Positions 41,513 to 49,942 of a stretch of DNA of 64,000 nt are shown piece after piece. The position numbers and the translations under genes were made by a program. Source of the stretch: an uncultured Eubacteriales bacterium (GTDB lineage: Bacteria; Bacillota; Clostridia; Oscillospirales; Acutalibacteraceae); NCBI GenBank assembly GCA_934445035.1, contig CAKSDI010000005.1:1-64000 (forward strand), in the 5' to 3' direction. The notes below the pieces were generated by a model. The model was not told the origin of the DNA, ran no database searches, and saw only the letters and a program-made list of their open reading frames with translations. Position 1 is the stretch's first letter. Each line of letters starts with the position of its first letter.

Positions 41513-43759
41513 ATGAATAAAATTGTCAGTAACAAAGAAATTTCCGATCGAATGCGACGACGGATCGAACAAGCGCTTGCGGACAATGAAGAAGCTCTGA
41601 TAGCTGTTGTCGGCGATATTTTGCTTGACTCAACCTTTGGCGAATCGGCTTTGGTTTTTACCGAAGATCGTCTTTTTTGCGTTGAGGAAAGCGAAAATCC
41701 CGACAGCGGCTTTTTTGTTTCTTTAAAGGACGTAAAGTTTGCGGAGGTAAGCAGAAATTACGGAATTGCAAGCCTTATCATAAACGGCGAAACTGTTATG
41801 AAATTCAGCTTCGGCGTTGTGGGAATGATGGAATCGATCTGCGATCAGCTAAACCTCATTAGTAGCGGCGAATCAAATGAGGAAGTGCGAAGCGGTATTA
41901 CAGAGGCGATCGAAAAAACACACTGCATCTGCAAGAATTGCGGAGCGCCTCTTATAAGGCCGGGTGCCGAATGCATTCACTGTTTAGGAAAAGGAAAAAT
42001 ACTTAAAAAGCTCTGGGGCTATATCGCTCCAGAAAAATGGGTGCTTATACTTTGTCTTATAATGTCGGGCGTTGCGACCTCTTCGCTGCTTGTGCCTCCT
42101 TATATAACAAAGACTTTGGTTGATGATGTTTTGCCGAATTCGGATATCAAAAAGCTTTTTATGCTTGTGGGACTGCTCTTATTTTTATATCTTCTTCAAT
42201 GCGTTCTCGGCTCGGTGAGAGGATATCTAATGGATAATGCCGGAAACAGGATAGTTACGCATTTAAGAAACGATGTTTATAAAAAAACGCAGTATCTTCC
42301 TATATCCTTTTTTGATAAAACCAGCACCGGCTCGATCACTTCAAGGATCAGCGGAGATACTAACACGATAAACACTTTTATGATGACGATTACTCAGGAA
42401 GCGATAGTTCAGTTCCTTACAATGATCGGGATCATCATAATAATGCTTGCTCTTAACTGGAAGCTGACCATACTTTCGCTTACTCCGATCCCGATAATCG
42501 TTATCGGTTCTAAGTGGTTCGGCAAAAAGGTAAGACCTATTTACCACAGAATTTGGATGAGATCTTCGGCAGTGAATTCTATGCTTTGCGATTCAATTCC
42601 GGGAATAAGAATAATAAAATCTTTCACCGGCGAAGAAAGAACGATAAATAAATTCGAGGATATAAACGATAAGCTTTACAAAGAGAGAAGAAACGCGTCA
42701 GCTTTAAACACGGTCTTTCCGCATGTTATCACAATGCTCGTTTCAATGGGCTCGCTGATAATCTGGGGATTCGGCGGAGAGCTGGTAATAGGCGGAAACA
42801 GCAATATGTCCGTAGGTCTTTTGGTATCGTTTATTTCCTATGCGGCGCAGTTTTATGTTCCTGTTAGATTTTTTGCGAATATCTCCGATAAATATCAGCA
42901 GGCTCTGACCTCTATCGAAAGAGTACTTGATATTATAGACGCGGACACCGAGCGCGATTTCGGAAAAGGCAATAATATCGATAAGATAGAGGGTAAAATT
43001 GAATTTAAGAATGTGAATTTCTCATTCGACCGCACCAAAAAGACGCTCGATAATATAAATCTTACAATTGAACCGGGAGATATTGTCGGCGTAGTAGGTA
43101 CGACGGGTTCGGGCAAAAGCACGATGATAAATCTTCTTATGAGATTTTATGATAATTACGACGGCGAGATATATGTTGACGGTAAGAATATAAAAAATAT
43201 CGATCTTAAAAGCTATCGCGATCAGATAGGATTTGTTCAGCAGGAGCCGACGATGTTTAATGATACGGTATATAATAATATCGCATTTTCCGATCCCGAA
43301 GCGTCGGTAGAGCAGGTCATAGAGTCTGCCGATATCGCTAACGCGCACTCTTTTATTTCCCGTATGCCTGACGGATATGACGCTATGCTCGGAGAAAGAG
43401 GAATAGGGCTTTCGGGAGGAGAAAAGCAAAGGCTTTCGATTGCAAGAGCAGTGCTTAAAAACCCGTCGTTACTGATATTCGACGAGGCGACCGCATCTGT
43501 GGACAGCGAAACCGAGCACCTTATTCAGGAGGCTATAGAGCGCCTGATCTCGGGCAGAACCACTATTATGATCGCCCACAGGCTTTCAACGCTTAGGAAA
43601 GCAAATAAAATTGTTGTCGTCGATAAAGGCAGAATAATAGAATGCGGAACTCCCGACGAGCTTATGGAGAAAAAAGGCAAGTATTACCGCTTGGTGGAAA
43701 TTCAGGGAATGGCGGAAATGCTGCAGAAAAAAAGTACAAAAGAGCGGGTGAAAGTATGA
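41513..43759 (+). CDS. ABC exporter with N-terminal zinc-ribbon extension
   Basis: A 748-aa half-transporter. Residues 1 to about 130 form a mostly beta domain resembling a bacterial PH-like fold (ALVFTEDRLFCVEE ... VKFAEVSRNYG); then a zinc ribbon with Cys 140, 143, 154 and 157; then six membrane helices (from about 170); then an ABC ATPase with Walker A GTTGSGKST, signature LSGGEKQRL and Walker B LLIFDEATAS. ATG chosen behind AGGGTGAT. It overlaps the DUF1854 gene by 4 bp. The extension plus DUF1854 partner matches an ABC type I recall from cyanophycin-linked loci; substrate unknown here. Confidence 0.88.
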   Translation: MNKIVSNKEISDRMRRRIEQALADNEEALIAVVGDILLDSTFGESALVFTEDRLFCVEESENPDSGFFVSLKDVKFAEVSRNYGIASLIINGETVMKFSFGVVGMMESICDQLNLISSGESNEEVRSGITEAIEKTHCICKNCGAPLIRPGAECIHCLGKGKILKKLWGYIAPEKWVLILCLIMSGVATSSLLVPPYITKTLVDDVLPNSDIKKLFMLVGLLLFLYLLQCVLGSVRGYLMDNAGNRIVTHLRNDVYKKTQYLPISFFDKTSTGSITSRISGDTNTINTFMMTITQEAIVQFLTMIGIIIIMLALNWKLTILSLTPIPIIVIGSKWFGKKVRPIYHRIWMRSSAVNSMLCDSIPGIRIIKSFTGEERTINKFEDINDKLYKERRNASALNTVFPHVITMLVSMGSLIIWGFGGELVIGGNSNMSVGLLVSFISYAAQFYVPVRFFANISDKYQQALTSIERVLDIIDADTERDFGKGNNIDKIEGKIEFKNVNFSFDRTKKTLDNINLTIEPGDIVGVVGTTGSGKSTMINLLMRFYDNYDGEIYVDGKNIKNIDLKSYRDQIGFVQQEPTMFNDTVYNNIAFSDPEASVEQVIESADIANAHSFISRMPDGYDAMLGERGIGLSGGEKQRLSIARAVLKNPSLLIFDEATASVDSETEHLIQEAIERLISGRTTIMIAHRLSTLRKANKIVVVDKGRIIECGTPDELMEKKGKYYRLVEIQGMAEMLQKKSTKERVKV

Positions 43760-44244
43760 ATACGGAAAGATTTTATATTGAAGATTCAAGCGCTTTGATC
43801 TTTATTGATTCCGAAAATTCATTAAGCTTAAAACTTTCTGACGGAAAAAGCTTTACTTCGCTTTCTGCCAGGCGGCTCTTCCCGATGTCGGCAAAGGATA
43901 ATTTTATTGTGCTTTTTGATTCTCAAAACAAAGAAATTGCGATAATAAAAGATATCGATAAATTATCGAAAGAAAGCAAAAAAGCCTTATCCGATTATCT
44001 TAAAGATTATTATTTTATTCCGAAAATAACAAGGATAATAAGCGCTAAAGATATAGGAGCGGCGCTGAAGCTTGATGTGGAGACCGACCGCGGAGAGTGC
44101 GTTTTTGAAGTATCAAATTATTCGCGGAATATAAAAATGCTTAAAAACAACAGAATACTTATCCGTGATAATTTTGATAACCGCTATGAAATAGAAAACT
44201 TATTTGAAATCAATCATAAGCTTATTGATCATTATCTTCTCTGA
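43756..44244 (+). CDS. DUF1854 protein, partner of the ABC exporter
   Basis: A 162-aa soluble protein of the DUF1854 type: SLSLKLSDGKSFTSLSARRLFPMS, then KEIAIIKDIDKLSKESKKAL and the C-terminal LIRDNFDNRYEIENL. The ATG overlaps the ABC exporter stop (ATGA), so the two are translationally coupled. The longer open frame reaching back to 43642 lies within the exporter and lacks an RBS. DUF1854 genes are known beside this exporter class; no molecular function is assigned. Confidence 0.85.
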   Translation: MNTERFYIEDSSALIFIDSENSLSLKLSDGKSFTSLSARRLFPMSAKDNFIVLFDSQNKEIAIIKDIDKLSKESKKALSDYLKDYYFIPKITRIISAKDIGAALKLDVETDRGECVFEVSNYSRNIKMLKNNRILIRDNFDNRYEIENLFEINHKLIDHYLL

Positions 44245-44257
44245 CGGTTTAATAACA

Positions 44258-44304
44258 GCCCTCTTTTCTGTCAATAATAAACAGGAAAGAGGGCGTGTTT
44301 TTTT
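44258..44304 (+). terminator. Terminator-like hairpin covering the PBP Shine-Dalgarno
   Basis: A 13-bp stem GCCCTCTTTTCTG / CAGGAAAGAGGGC (one G-T pair) followed by GTG and T7 (44298-44304). It ends the exporter unit by normal rules, yet its right arm contains the AGAGGG Shine-Dalgarno and its T-run contains the TTG start of the next gene. Confidence 0.8.
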
Positions 44305-45901
44305 GAATGAAAGGATTTTTGCAAAAAGGTCGGTAACAGCGTTTTTTACAGTTATGCTGTTTTTGCTTAGCTGTATTTTAAGAGTTGCCGTGGTGGCGAC
44401 TGACGAAACTCTTACTGCGGCGCAGGAGAGCCAGAGCAGATATAAGATAAAAATAGGAAATAAGCGCGGCTCTGTGTATGACAGAAACCGCGTTTTGCTG
44501 ACGAATAACAAAACAAAAATACTTGCGGCTGTATCGCCCACGCCGCAGGCAGTAAGCAAGCTAAGCTCTGTTTTAAAAGGCGAGGAGCTTAAAAGTGCGC
44601 TCGAAAAGCTTAAAAAGAATAAGCCCGTTGTTTTGGAAGTTCCGAAAGATATCAGCGCTGACGGAATAAAATGCTTTACAGTGTCCTCAAATGATCCTGA
44701 TAATTCTTATTTTGAACATATTTTAGGATACACCGATTCTTCGGGACACGGAGCGTGCGGAATAGAGGCTGCATATGATGATATTTTATACAGCTCTAAA
44801 GAGCAAAGCGCAATATTTTATTTAAACGGCAAGGGCGAGGTTTTAAAAGGGATAGAGCCTGAATTCGAAAACACCGAAAAGGTGAGCAATAATGTGGTTA
44901 CGACTTTTGATCTGAATATTCAAAAAATAGCGGAAATGGCTACTAAGAGTATTGAAAAAGGAGCGGTGGTCATAAGCGAGGCGGAAACGGGCGAAATTGT
45001 TGCTATGCTTTCAAAGCCTGCTTTTAAAACGACAAATTTACAGGATTATTTAAAAAGCGAAGACGCCCCTCTTTTAAACCGCGCGCTTGCGAGCTTCAGC
45101 GTGGGCTCTGTTTTTAAGCCGTGCGTAGCCGCGGCGGCATTTTCGGAAAATAAGCAAAATTTTTCTTATACCTGCACCGGCAGGACCCACATAGTCGACC
45201 GTGATTTTAACTGCCACAAGGCCGACGGCCACGGGCTTATGGATCTTAAAAGCGCACTTACCTTTTCGTGCAACACTTTCTTTTATAATTTAGGGCAGGA
45301 GTTAGGAAGCAAAGCCATTTACGATATGGCTTCATCGCTTAATTTCGGAAGAGAAATTAAAATTGCCGATAATATCTTCACAACTCCCGGCACAATGCCC
45401 GATTTAAAGTCCCTTGAAAATCCGGCGCTGCTTGCAAACTTTTCTATAGGTCAGGGATATTTTTTGTTAAGCCCCGTTTCAATGCTCACGCTTTATTCGG
45501 CTATTGCAAACTCAGGCAGTTACAATATCCCTCATATTATTAAAAGCACCACGAAAAACGGGACTGTGACGGAATATGAAAAGCTCAATCCCACCCGTGT
45601 TATGAGTGAAAAAACAGCCGATACTTTAAAGGAATATCTTTCGTCGGTTATAGACGAGGGAACGGGCGAGGCTGCAAAACCGCAGCTTTGCACAGCCGCG
45701 GGGAAAACCGCGACCGCGCAGACGGGAAGATATTTTAAAAACGGAAAAGAGATAAATAACAGCTGGTTTTGCGGATTTTTTCCTCTCGAAAAGCCGAAAT
45801 ATGTGGTGATAATCTTAAGCGAGGGCGGAACTACTAAGCAGACAGCCGGAGCATTTGCCGAAATTGCAGACGGAATTACAAGACTTGAAACAGACTCTTG
45901 A
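44303..45901 (+). CDS. Class B penicillin-binding protein (D,D-transpeptidase)
   Basis: About 532 aa: short basic cytoplasmic tail, one membrane helix (about 11-29), a small N-terminal region, then a transpeptidase domain with Ser 269-Val-Phe-Lys 272 (SxxK), SCN (SxN) and KTATAQTG (K-T-A in place of KTG). It crosslinks peptidoglycan. The N-terminal domain is much shorter than that of PBP2 or SpoVD, closer to the PbpA/PBP-A type. Start: TTG at 44303 gives the natural tail LNERIFAKRS before the helix, with AGAGGG nine bases upstream; no ATG fits as well. Confidence 0.88.
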   Translation: MNERIFAKRSVTAFFTVMLFLLSCILRVAVVATDETLTAAQESQSRYKIKIGNKRGSVYDRNRVLLTNNKTKILAAVSPTPQAVSKLSSVLKGEELKSALEKLKKNKPVVLEVPKDISADGIKCFTVSSNDPDNSYFEHILGYTDSSGHGACGIEAAYDDILYSSKEQSAIFYLNGKGEVLKGIEPEFENTEKVSNNVVTTFDLNIQKIAEMATKSIEKGAVVISEAETGEIVAMLSKPAFKTTNLQDYLKSEDAPLLNRALASFSVGSVFKPCVAAAAFSENKQNFSYTCTGRTHIVDRDFNCHKADGHGLMDLKSALTFSCNTFFYNLGQELGSKAIYDMASSLNFGREIKIADNIFTTPGTMPDLKSLENPALLANFSIGQGYFLLSPVSMLTLYSAIANSGSYNIPHIIKSTTKNGTVTEYEKLNPTRVMSEKTADTLKEYLSSVIDEGTGEAAKPQLCTAAGKTATAQTGRYFKNGKEINNSWFCGFFPLEKPKYVVIILSEGGTTKQTAGAFAEIADGITRLETDS

Positions 45902-45926
45902 CAGTATAACTGAATAGGTGTATAAT
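45898..45926 (+). promoter_or_regulatory. Consensus promoter of the citrate synthase operon
   Basis: TTGACA (45898-45903), 17-bp spacer, TATAAT (45921-45926): perfect match to sigma-A. It begins inside the stop region of the PBP gene. Confidence 0.85.
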
Positions 45927-45934
45927 TGTATACA
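45927..45934. promoter_or_regulatory. GntR-type operator candidate
   Basis: The palindrome TGTATACA sits directly after the -10, with a half-site repeat (GTGTATA) overlapping it on the left. Sites with a GTATAC core fit FCD-subfamily GntR proteins, and one is encoded in this operon. Confidence 0.5.
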
Positions 45935-45955
45935 TTAAAAGTTTAGGGTGATAAT

Positions 45956-47332
45956 ATGCTTGAAATATCGGATAAAACCAACCTGCTTGAGCAGGATACA
46001 TACAAATATTCTCTGCAGGATGTGAGCGATCCCAATTTATACAGGGATTTTTACAGTTACGACGATGTGCCGAGAATTGCTTTCAACCACCGCCGTGTTC
46101 CGCTCGGAATGCCTAAAGATATCTGGATAACCGATACATCTCTGCGTGACGGTCAGCAGTCTGTAGAGCCGTACAGCGTAGAGCAGATAGTGGAGCTTTA
46201 CAAATTTATGTCAAGGCTCGGAGGCCCTTACGGAATTATCAGGCAGACGGAATTTTTTGTTTACAGCAAAAAGGACAGAAAAGCCATTGAAAAGTGCCAG
46301 GAATTAGGGCTTAAATTCCCGGAGATAACTACTTGGATAAGAGCGAGCAAGGAAGATTTTAAGCTTGTTAAGGATCTAGGGATAAGAGAAACGGGAATTC
46401 TTGTTTCCTGCAGCGATTATCATATCTTCAAAAAGCTTAAAATGACAAGAAAGCAGGCTATGGATACATATTTAGCGGCGGTTTCCGAGGCATTTGAGGC
46501 GGGAGTTATGCCGAGGTGTCATCTTGAAGACATCACAAGAGCTGATTTTTACGGATTTGTTGTGCCTTTTGTAAACGAGCTTATGAAAATGTCAAGAGAC
46601 GCGGGAATCCCGGTAAGAATAAGGGCTTGCGATACTATGGGTTACGGAGTGCCTTACCCGGAGGTCGCGCTTCCGAGAAGTGTGCCGGGAATTATTTACG
46701 GCTTACAGCACTATTCCGATGTTACGAGCGATATGCTTGAGTGGCACGGACATAACGATTTTTATAAAGCTGTGGCAAACGCATCGACAGCATGGCTTTA
46801 CGGCGCTTCGGGAGTAAACTGTTCACTGCTCGGAATAGGCGAGCGGACAGGAAATATTCCTCTTGAGGCTATGGTTATGGAATATGCGTCGCTCAGAGGC
46901 TCTTTTGACGGAATGGATCCTACAGTGATAACCGAGATCGCCGATTATTTCAAAAAAGAGATAGGATATAAAATTCCTCCGATGACGCCGTTTGTAGGAA
47001 AAAATTTCAATGTTACGCGAGCGGGGATTCACGCCGACGGTCTTATGAAAGACGAGGAAATATACAATATTTTCAATACCGGCAAAATTCTCAACCGCCC
47101 TGTTTCGGTGCTTATCGGAAAGGCTTCCGGTCTTGCCGGGATAGCTTATTGGATAAATCAGAATTACGGTCTTTCAGGCAGCGAAGCTGTGGACAAGAAA
47201 AGCGAAACGGTAATCAAAATGAAAGAGCTTATAGATAAGGAATATGAAGACGGCAGGCAGACCACTCTTTCCACCGCGGAGCTTGAGGAAATGCTTGAAA
47301 AAATTACCGACGGCAAGCTTCGCCGTTTATAA
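45956..47332 (+). CDS. Probable Re-citrate synthase (isopropylmalate synthase fold)
   Basis: A 458-aa TIM-barrel Claisen-condensing enzyme. Catalytic and metal motifs: TDTSLRDGQQS (Asp 60 on), HGH-N-D at 264-268, and NCSLLGIGERTGN. It belongs to the isopropylmalate/homocitrate synthase family but lacks the C-terminal leucine-regulatory domain. Because aconitase and isocitrate dehydrogenase follow in the same operon, the Re-stereospecific citrate synthase of anaerobes (as in Clostridium kluyveri) is the best reading; homocitrate or isopropylmalate synthase is less likely. No standard GltA is present in the window. Confidence 0.78.
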   Translation: MLEISDKTNLLEQDTYKYSLQDVSDPNLYRDFYSYDDVPRIAFNHRRVPLGMPKDIWITDTSLRDGQQSVEPYSVEQIVELYKFMSRLGGPYGIIRQTEFFVYSKKDRKAIEKCQELGLKFPEITTWIRASKEDFKLVKDLGIRETGILVSCSDYHIFKKLKMTRKQAMDTYLAAVSEAFEAGVMPRCHLEDITRADFYGFVVPFVNELMKMSRDAGIPVRIRACDTMGYGVPYPEVALPRSVPGIIYGLQHYSDVTSDMLEWHGHNDFYKAVANASTAWLYGASGVNCSLLGIGERTGNIPLEAMVMEYASLRGSFDGMDPTVITEIADYFKKEIGYKIPPMTPFVGKNFNVTRAGIHADGLMKDEEIYNIFNTGKILNRPVSVLIGKASGLAGIAYWINQNYGLSGSEAVDKKSETVIKMKELIDKEYEDGRQTTLSTAELEEMLEKITDGKLRRL

Positions 47333-47344
47333 AAGGAGAATTAT

Positions 47345-47995
47345 ATGATAGAGCATAAGACCGTATCTTTAGCCGATCAGGTATTTGACAGGTTAGAGGC
47401 GGATATATTAAGCGGAAAATATCAGCGCGGAGAAATTTTGACCGAGAGCAGACTCTGCAGTGAAATGGGAGTTAGCAGAACGCCGATAAGAGAGGCATTA
47501 AGAAGGCTCGGTCAGGAGCATTTGATAGAAGATACTGCCAAAGGCTCGCTTGTAACGGGTATCACGGACAAGGATATTAAGGATATCTATAAAATAAGAG
47601 AAAAAATAGAGTGTATGGCAGCTTATGACGCGGCGCTCAATGCAACCAGCGAGCAGATAAGAGCAATTCACGAGGCGGTGGAGCTTCAGGAATTCTATAA
47701 CACAAAGCATGACGCCGATCATATCAGGTATATGGACAGCAGATTTCATGACGCTATTTATAAAGCAAGCTCAAGTCCTGTTTACTTTGATGTATTAATG
47801 CCGCTGCTTAAAAAAGCGCAGAAATACAGAAAAGCTTCTATTGAGAGCAGTTCAAGGGCGCAGCAGTCGGTAGACGAGCATAAGGCTATAAGTAAGGCTA
47901 TCGAAAATCACGACGCCGATCTTGCTTATGAGCTTACTATAAAGCATGTGCAGAATGCCTTTAAGCATATTGCGGAAAATTTCAAAGGAGAATAA
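47345..47995 (+). CDS. GntR-family (FCD) transcriptional regulator
   Basis: A 216-aa regulator: N-terminal winged HTH (about 8-72, LTESRLCSEMGVSRTPIREA) and a C-terminal FCD ligand-binding domain with metal-binding Asp/His (DSRFHDAIYKASSS, later EHKAISKAI). Family members sense organic acids such as citrate or lactate. It sits between the citrate synthase and aconitase genes with 12-bp and 2-bp gaps, so it very likely controls this operon; see the palindrome at 45927. Confidence 0.92.
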   Translation: MIEHKTVSLADQVFDRLEADILSGKYQRGEILTESRLCSEMGVSRTPIREALRRLGQEHLIEDTAKGSLVTGITDKDIKDIYKIREKIECMAAYDAALNATSEQIRAIHEAVELQEFYNTKHDADHIRYMDSRFHDAIYKASSSPVYFDVLMPLLKKAQKYRKASIESSSRAQQSVDEHKAISKAIENHDADLAYELTIKHVQNAFKHIAENFKGE

Positions 47996-47997
47996 TT

Positions 47998-49926
47998 ATG
48001 GGATATACGATAGCTCAAAAGATAATAAAGGCTCATCTTGTAAGCGGCGATATGACTGTGGGCAGCGAAGTCGCACTTAAAATCGACCAGACTCTTACTC
48101 AGGACGCCACGGGAACAATGGCTTATCTTGAATTTGAAACAATGGGGCAAAAGCGAGTAAAAACAGAAAAAAGCTTAGCTTATATAGATCATAACACTTT
48201 GCAGTCCGGCTTTGAAAATGCCGACGATCACCGCTATATCCAAACGGTTGCTAAAAAGCACGGAATATATTTTTCCCGCCCCGGAAACGGAATTTGCCAC
48301 CAGGTACACCTTGAAAGGTTTGCTCGCCCCGGCAAAACGCTTATCGGCTCTGACAGCCATACTCCTACAGGCGGCGGAATGGGAATGCTTGCTATGGGAG
48401 CGGGCGGAATGGATGTTGCCGTGGCAATGGGCGGCGGCGCTTATTACATAACAATGCCTAAAATGTACAAGGTAAATCTTAAGGGCAAATTAAAGCCGTT
48501 TGTCAGTGCTAAGGATATAAGCCTTGAAATCTTGAGAATTCTCTCGGTAAAAGGCGGAGTAGGCGCGATAATCGAATGGGGCGGAGAGGGAATTAAAACC
48601 TTATCCGTACCCGAAAGAGCCACTATCACGAATATGGGAACAGAACTCGGGGCGACGACATCGATATTCCCGTCTGACGAAATTACGCTTGAATTTTTAA
48701 AAGCGCAGGGAAGAGCGGAGGATTATTTTCCGCTCGAAAGCGATCCCGACGCCGAATATGACAAGATAATCGATATAGACCTAAGCGAGCTTGAGCCGCT
48801 TATCGCATGTCCGCATTCTCCGGATAATGTGGTTAAAGTATCCTCGCTTAAAGGCACCAAGGTAAATCAGGTGTGTATCGGCTCCTGCACCAATTCCTCG
48901 CTTTTAGATATGATGAAAGTGGCAAAGCTTTTAAAGGGGAAAACAATTTCTCCCGATGTAAGCCTTTCTGTATCGCCGGGATCAAGACAGGTGCTTACAA
49001 TGCTTTCAAAATGCGGAGCGCTTGAAGATATTCTGCTTTCGGGCGCAAGGCTTTTGGAGTGCGCCTGCGGACCCTGCATAGGAATGGGATTTTCGCCTAA
49101 TTCAAAAGGCGTGAGCTTAAGGACATTTAACAGGAATTTCTTAGGCAGAAGCGGCACAGCCGACGCGGAAGTTTATCTCTGCTCTCCCGAAACAGCCGTT
49201 GCGGCGGCGCTTACCGGCGAGATAACAGATCCGAGGCTATTAGGAGAAATGCCCGAGATTAAACTGCCCGAGGTTTTCGATATAAACGACAGCGCAGTTC
49301 TTTCTCCGGCAGATAGTGAAGCAGCTGAAAAAACCGAGGTTTTAAGAGGTCCGAATATCAAGCCGTTCCCTGTTTCAAAGCCTATCGGCGATCAGATCAC
49401 GGCAAAGGTTTCTTTAAAGGTCGGTGATAATATTACCACCGATCACATTATGCCCGCAGGCTCTAAAATCCTGCCCTACAGATCGAATATTCCCCACCTT
49501 TCGCAGTTCTGCTTTTCTGTTTGCGATAAGGATTTCCCCGAGAGAGCAAAAGCGCTTAAAGAGAGCTTTATTATCGGCGGTGCGAATTACGGCCAGGGCT
49601 CATCGAGAGAGCACGCGGCTTTGGTGCCGATGTATCTCGGAGTGAGAGCGGTGATAACAAAAGGCTTTGCAAGAATTCACGCTGCAAACCTTATAAATTC
49701 GGGAATTCTTCCTTTGACCTTTGTCGACCCCGACGATTACGATACAATAGATCAGGGCGATGAGCTTTGCCTTGACAATATCTTTGAGGGGCTTGACGAC
49801 GGCAGCCTTATACTTGAAGACAAAACAAAGGGTAAAAAAATAGCGCTTTCCTGCAATTTTACCGACAGGCAGAAAAGTATACTTAAAGCGGGCGGTCTGC
49901 TCAGCTTTACAAAGCAGGAAAACTGA
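47998..49926 (+). CDS. Aconitate hydratase
   Basis: A 642-aa [4Fe-4S] dehydratase that isomerises citrate to isocitrate. Cluster ligands: Cys 297 (GSCTNSS), Cys 357 and Cys 360 (CGPCIGMG). The swivel domain with active-site residues is at the C-terminus (GGANYGQGSSREHAAL; ARIHAANLINSGILPL). Length and domain order fit the compact aconitase common in anaerobic Firmicutes rather than the 900-aa AcnA. Second catalytic step of the operon. Confidence 0.94.
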   Translation: MGYTIAQKIIKAHLVSGDMTVGSEVALKIDQTLTQDATGTMAYLEFETMGQKRVKTEKSLAYIDHNTLQSGFENADDHRYIQTVAKKHGIYFSRPGNGICHQVHLERFARPGKTLIGSDSHTPTGGGMGMLAMGAGGMDVAVAMGGGAYYITMPKMYKVNLKGKLKPFVSAKDISLEILRILSVKGGVGAIIEWGGEGIKTLSVPERATITNMGTELGATTSIFPSDEITLEFLKAQGRAEDYFPLESDPDAEYDKIIDIDLSELEPLIACPHSPDNVVKVSSLKGTKVNQVCIGSCTNSSLLDMMKVAKLLKGKTISPDVSLSVSPGSRQVLTMLSKCGALEDILLSGARLLECACGPCIGMGFSPNSKGVSLRTFNRNFLGRSGTADAEVYLCSPETAVAAALTGEITDPRLLGEMPEIKLPEVFDINDSAVLSPADSEAAEKTEVLRGPNIKPFPVSKPIGDQITAKVSLKVGDNITTDHIMPAGSKILPYRSNIPHLSQFCFSVCDKDFPERAKALKESFIIGGANYGQGSSREHAALVPMYLGVRAVITKGFARIHAANLINSGILPLTFVDPDDYDTIDQGDELCLDNIFEGLDDGSLILEDKTKGKKIALSCNFTDRQKSILKAGGLLSFTKQEN

Positions 49927-49942
49927 AAAACGGAGAAAAATT

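Noticed and set aside
41513..44244. Cyanophycin export locus
   Set aside because: The exporter/DUF1854 pair resembles one known from such loci, but no cyanophycin synthetase or cyanophycinase is present here.
45956..47332. 2-isopropylmalate synthase (leuA)
   Set aside because: No C-terminal regulatory domain and no leuB, leuC or leuD beside it. The aconitase and IDH are full-length single proteins, unlike the LeuC/LeuD split.
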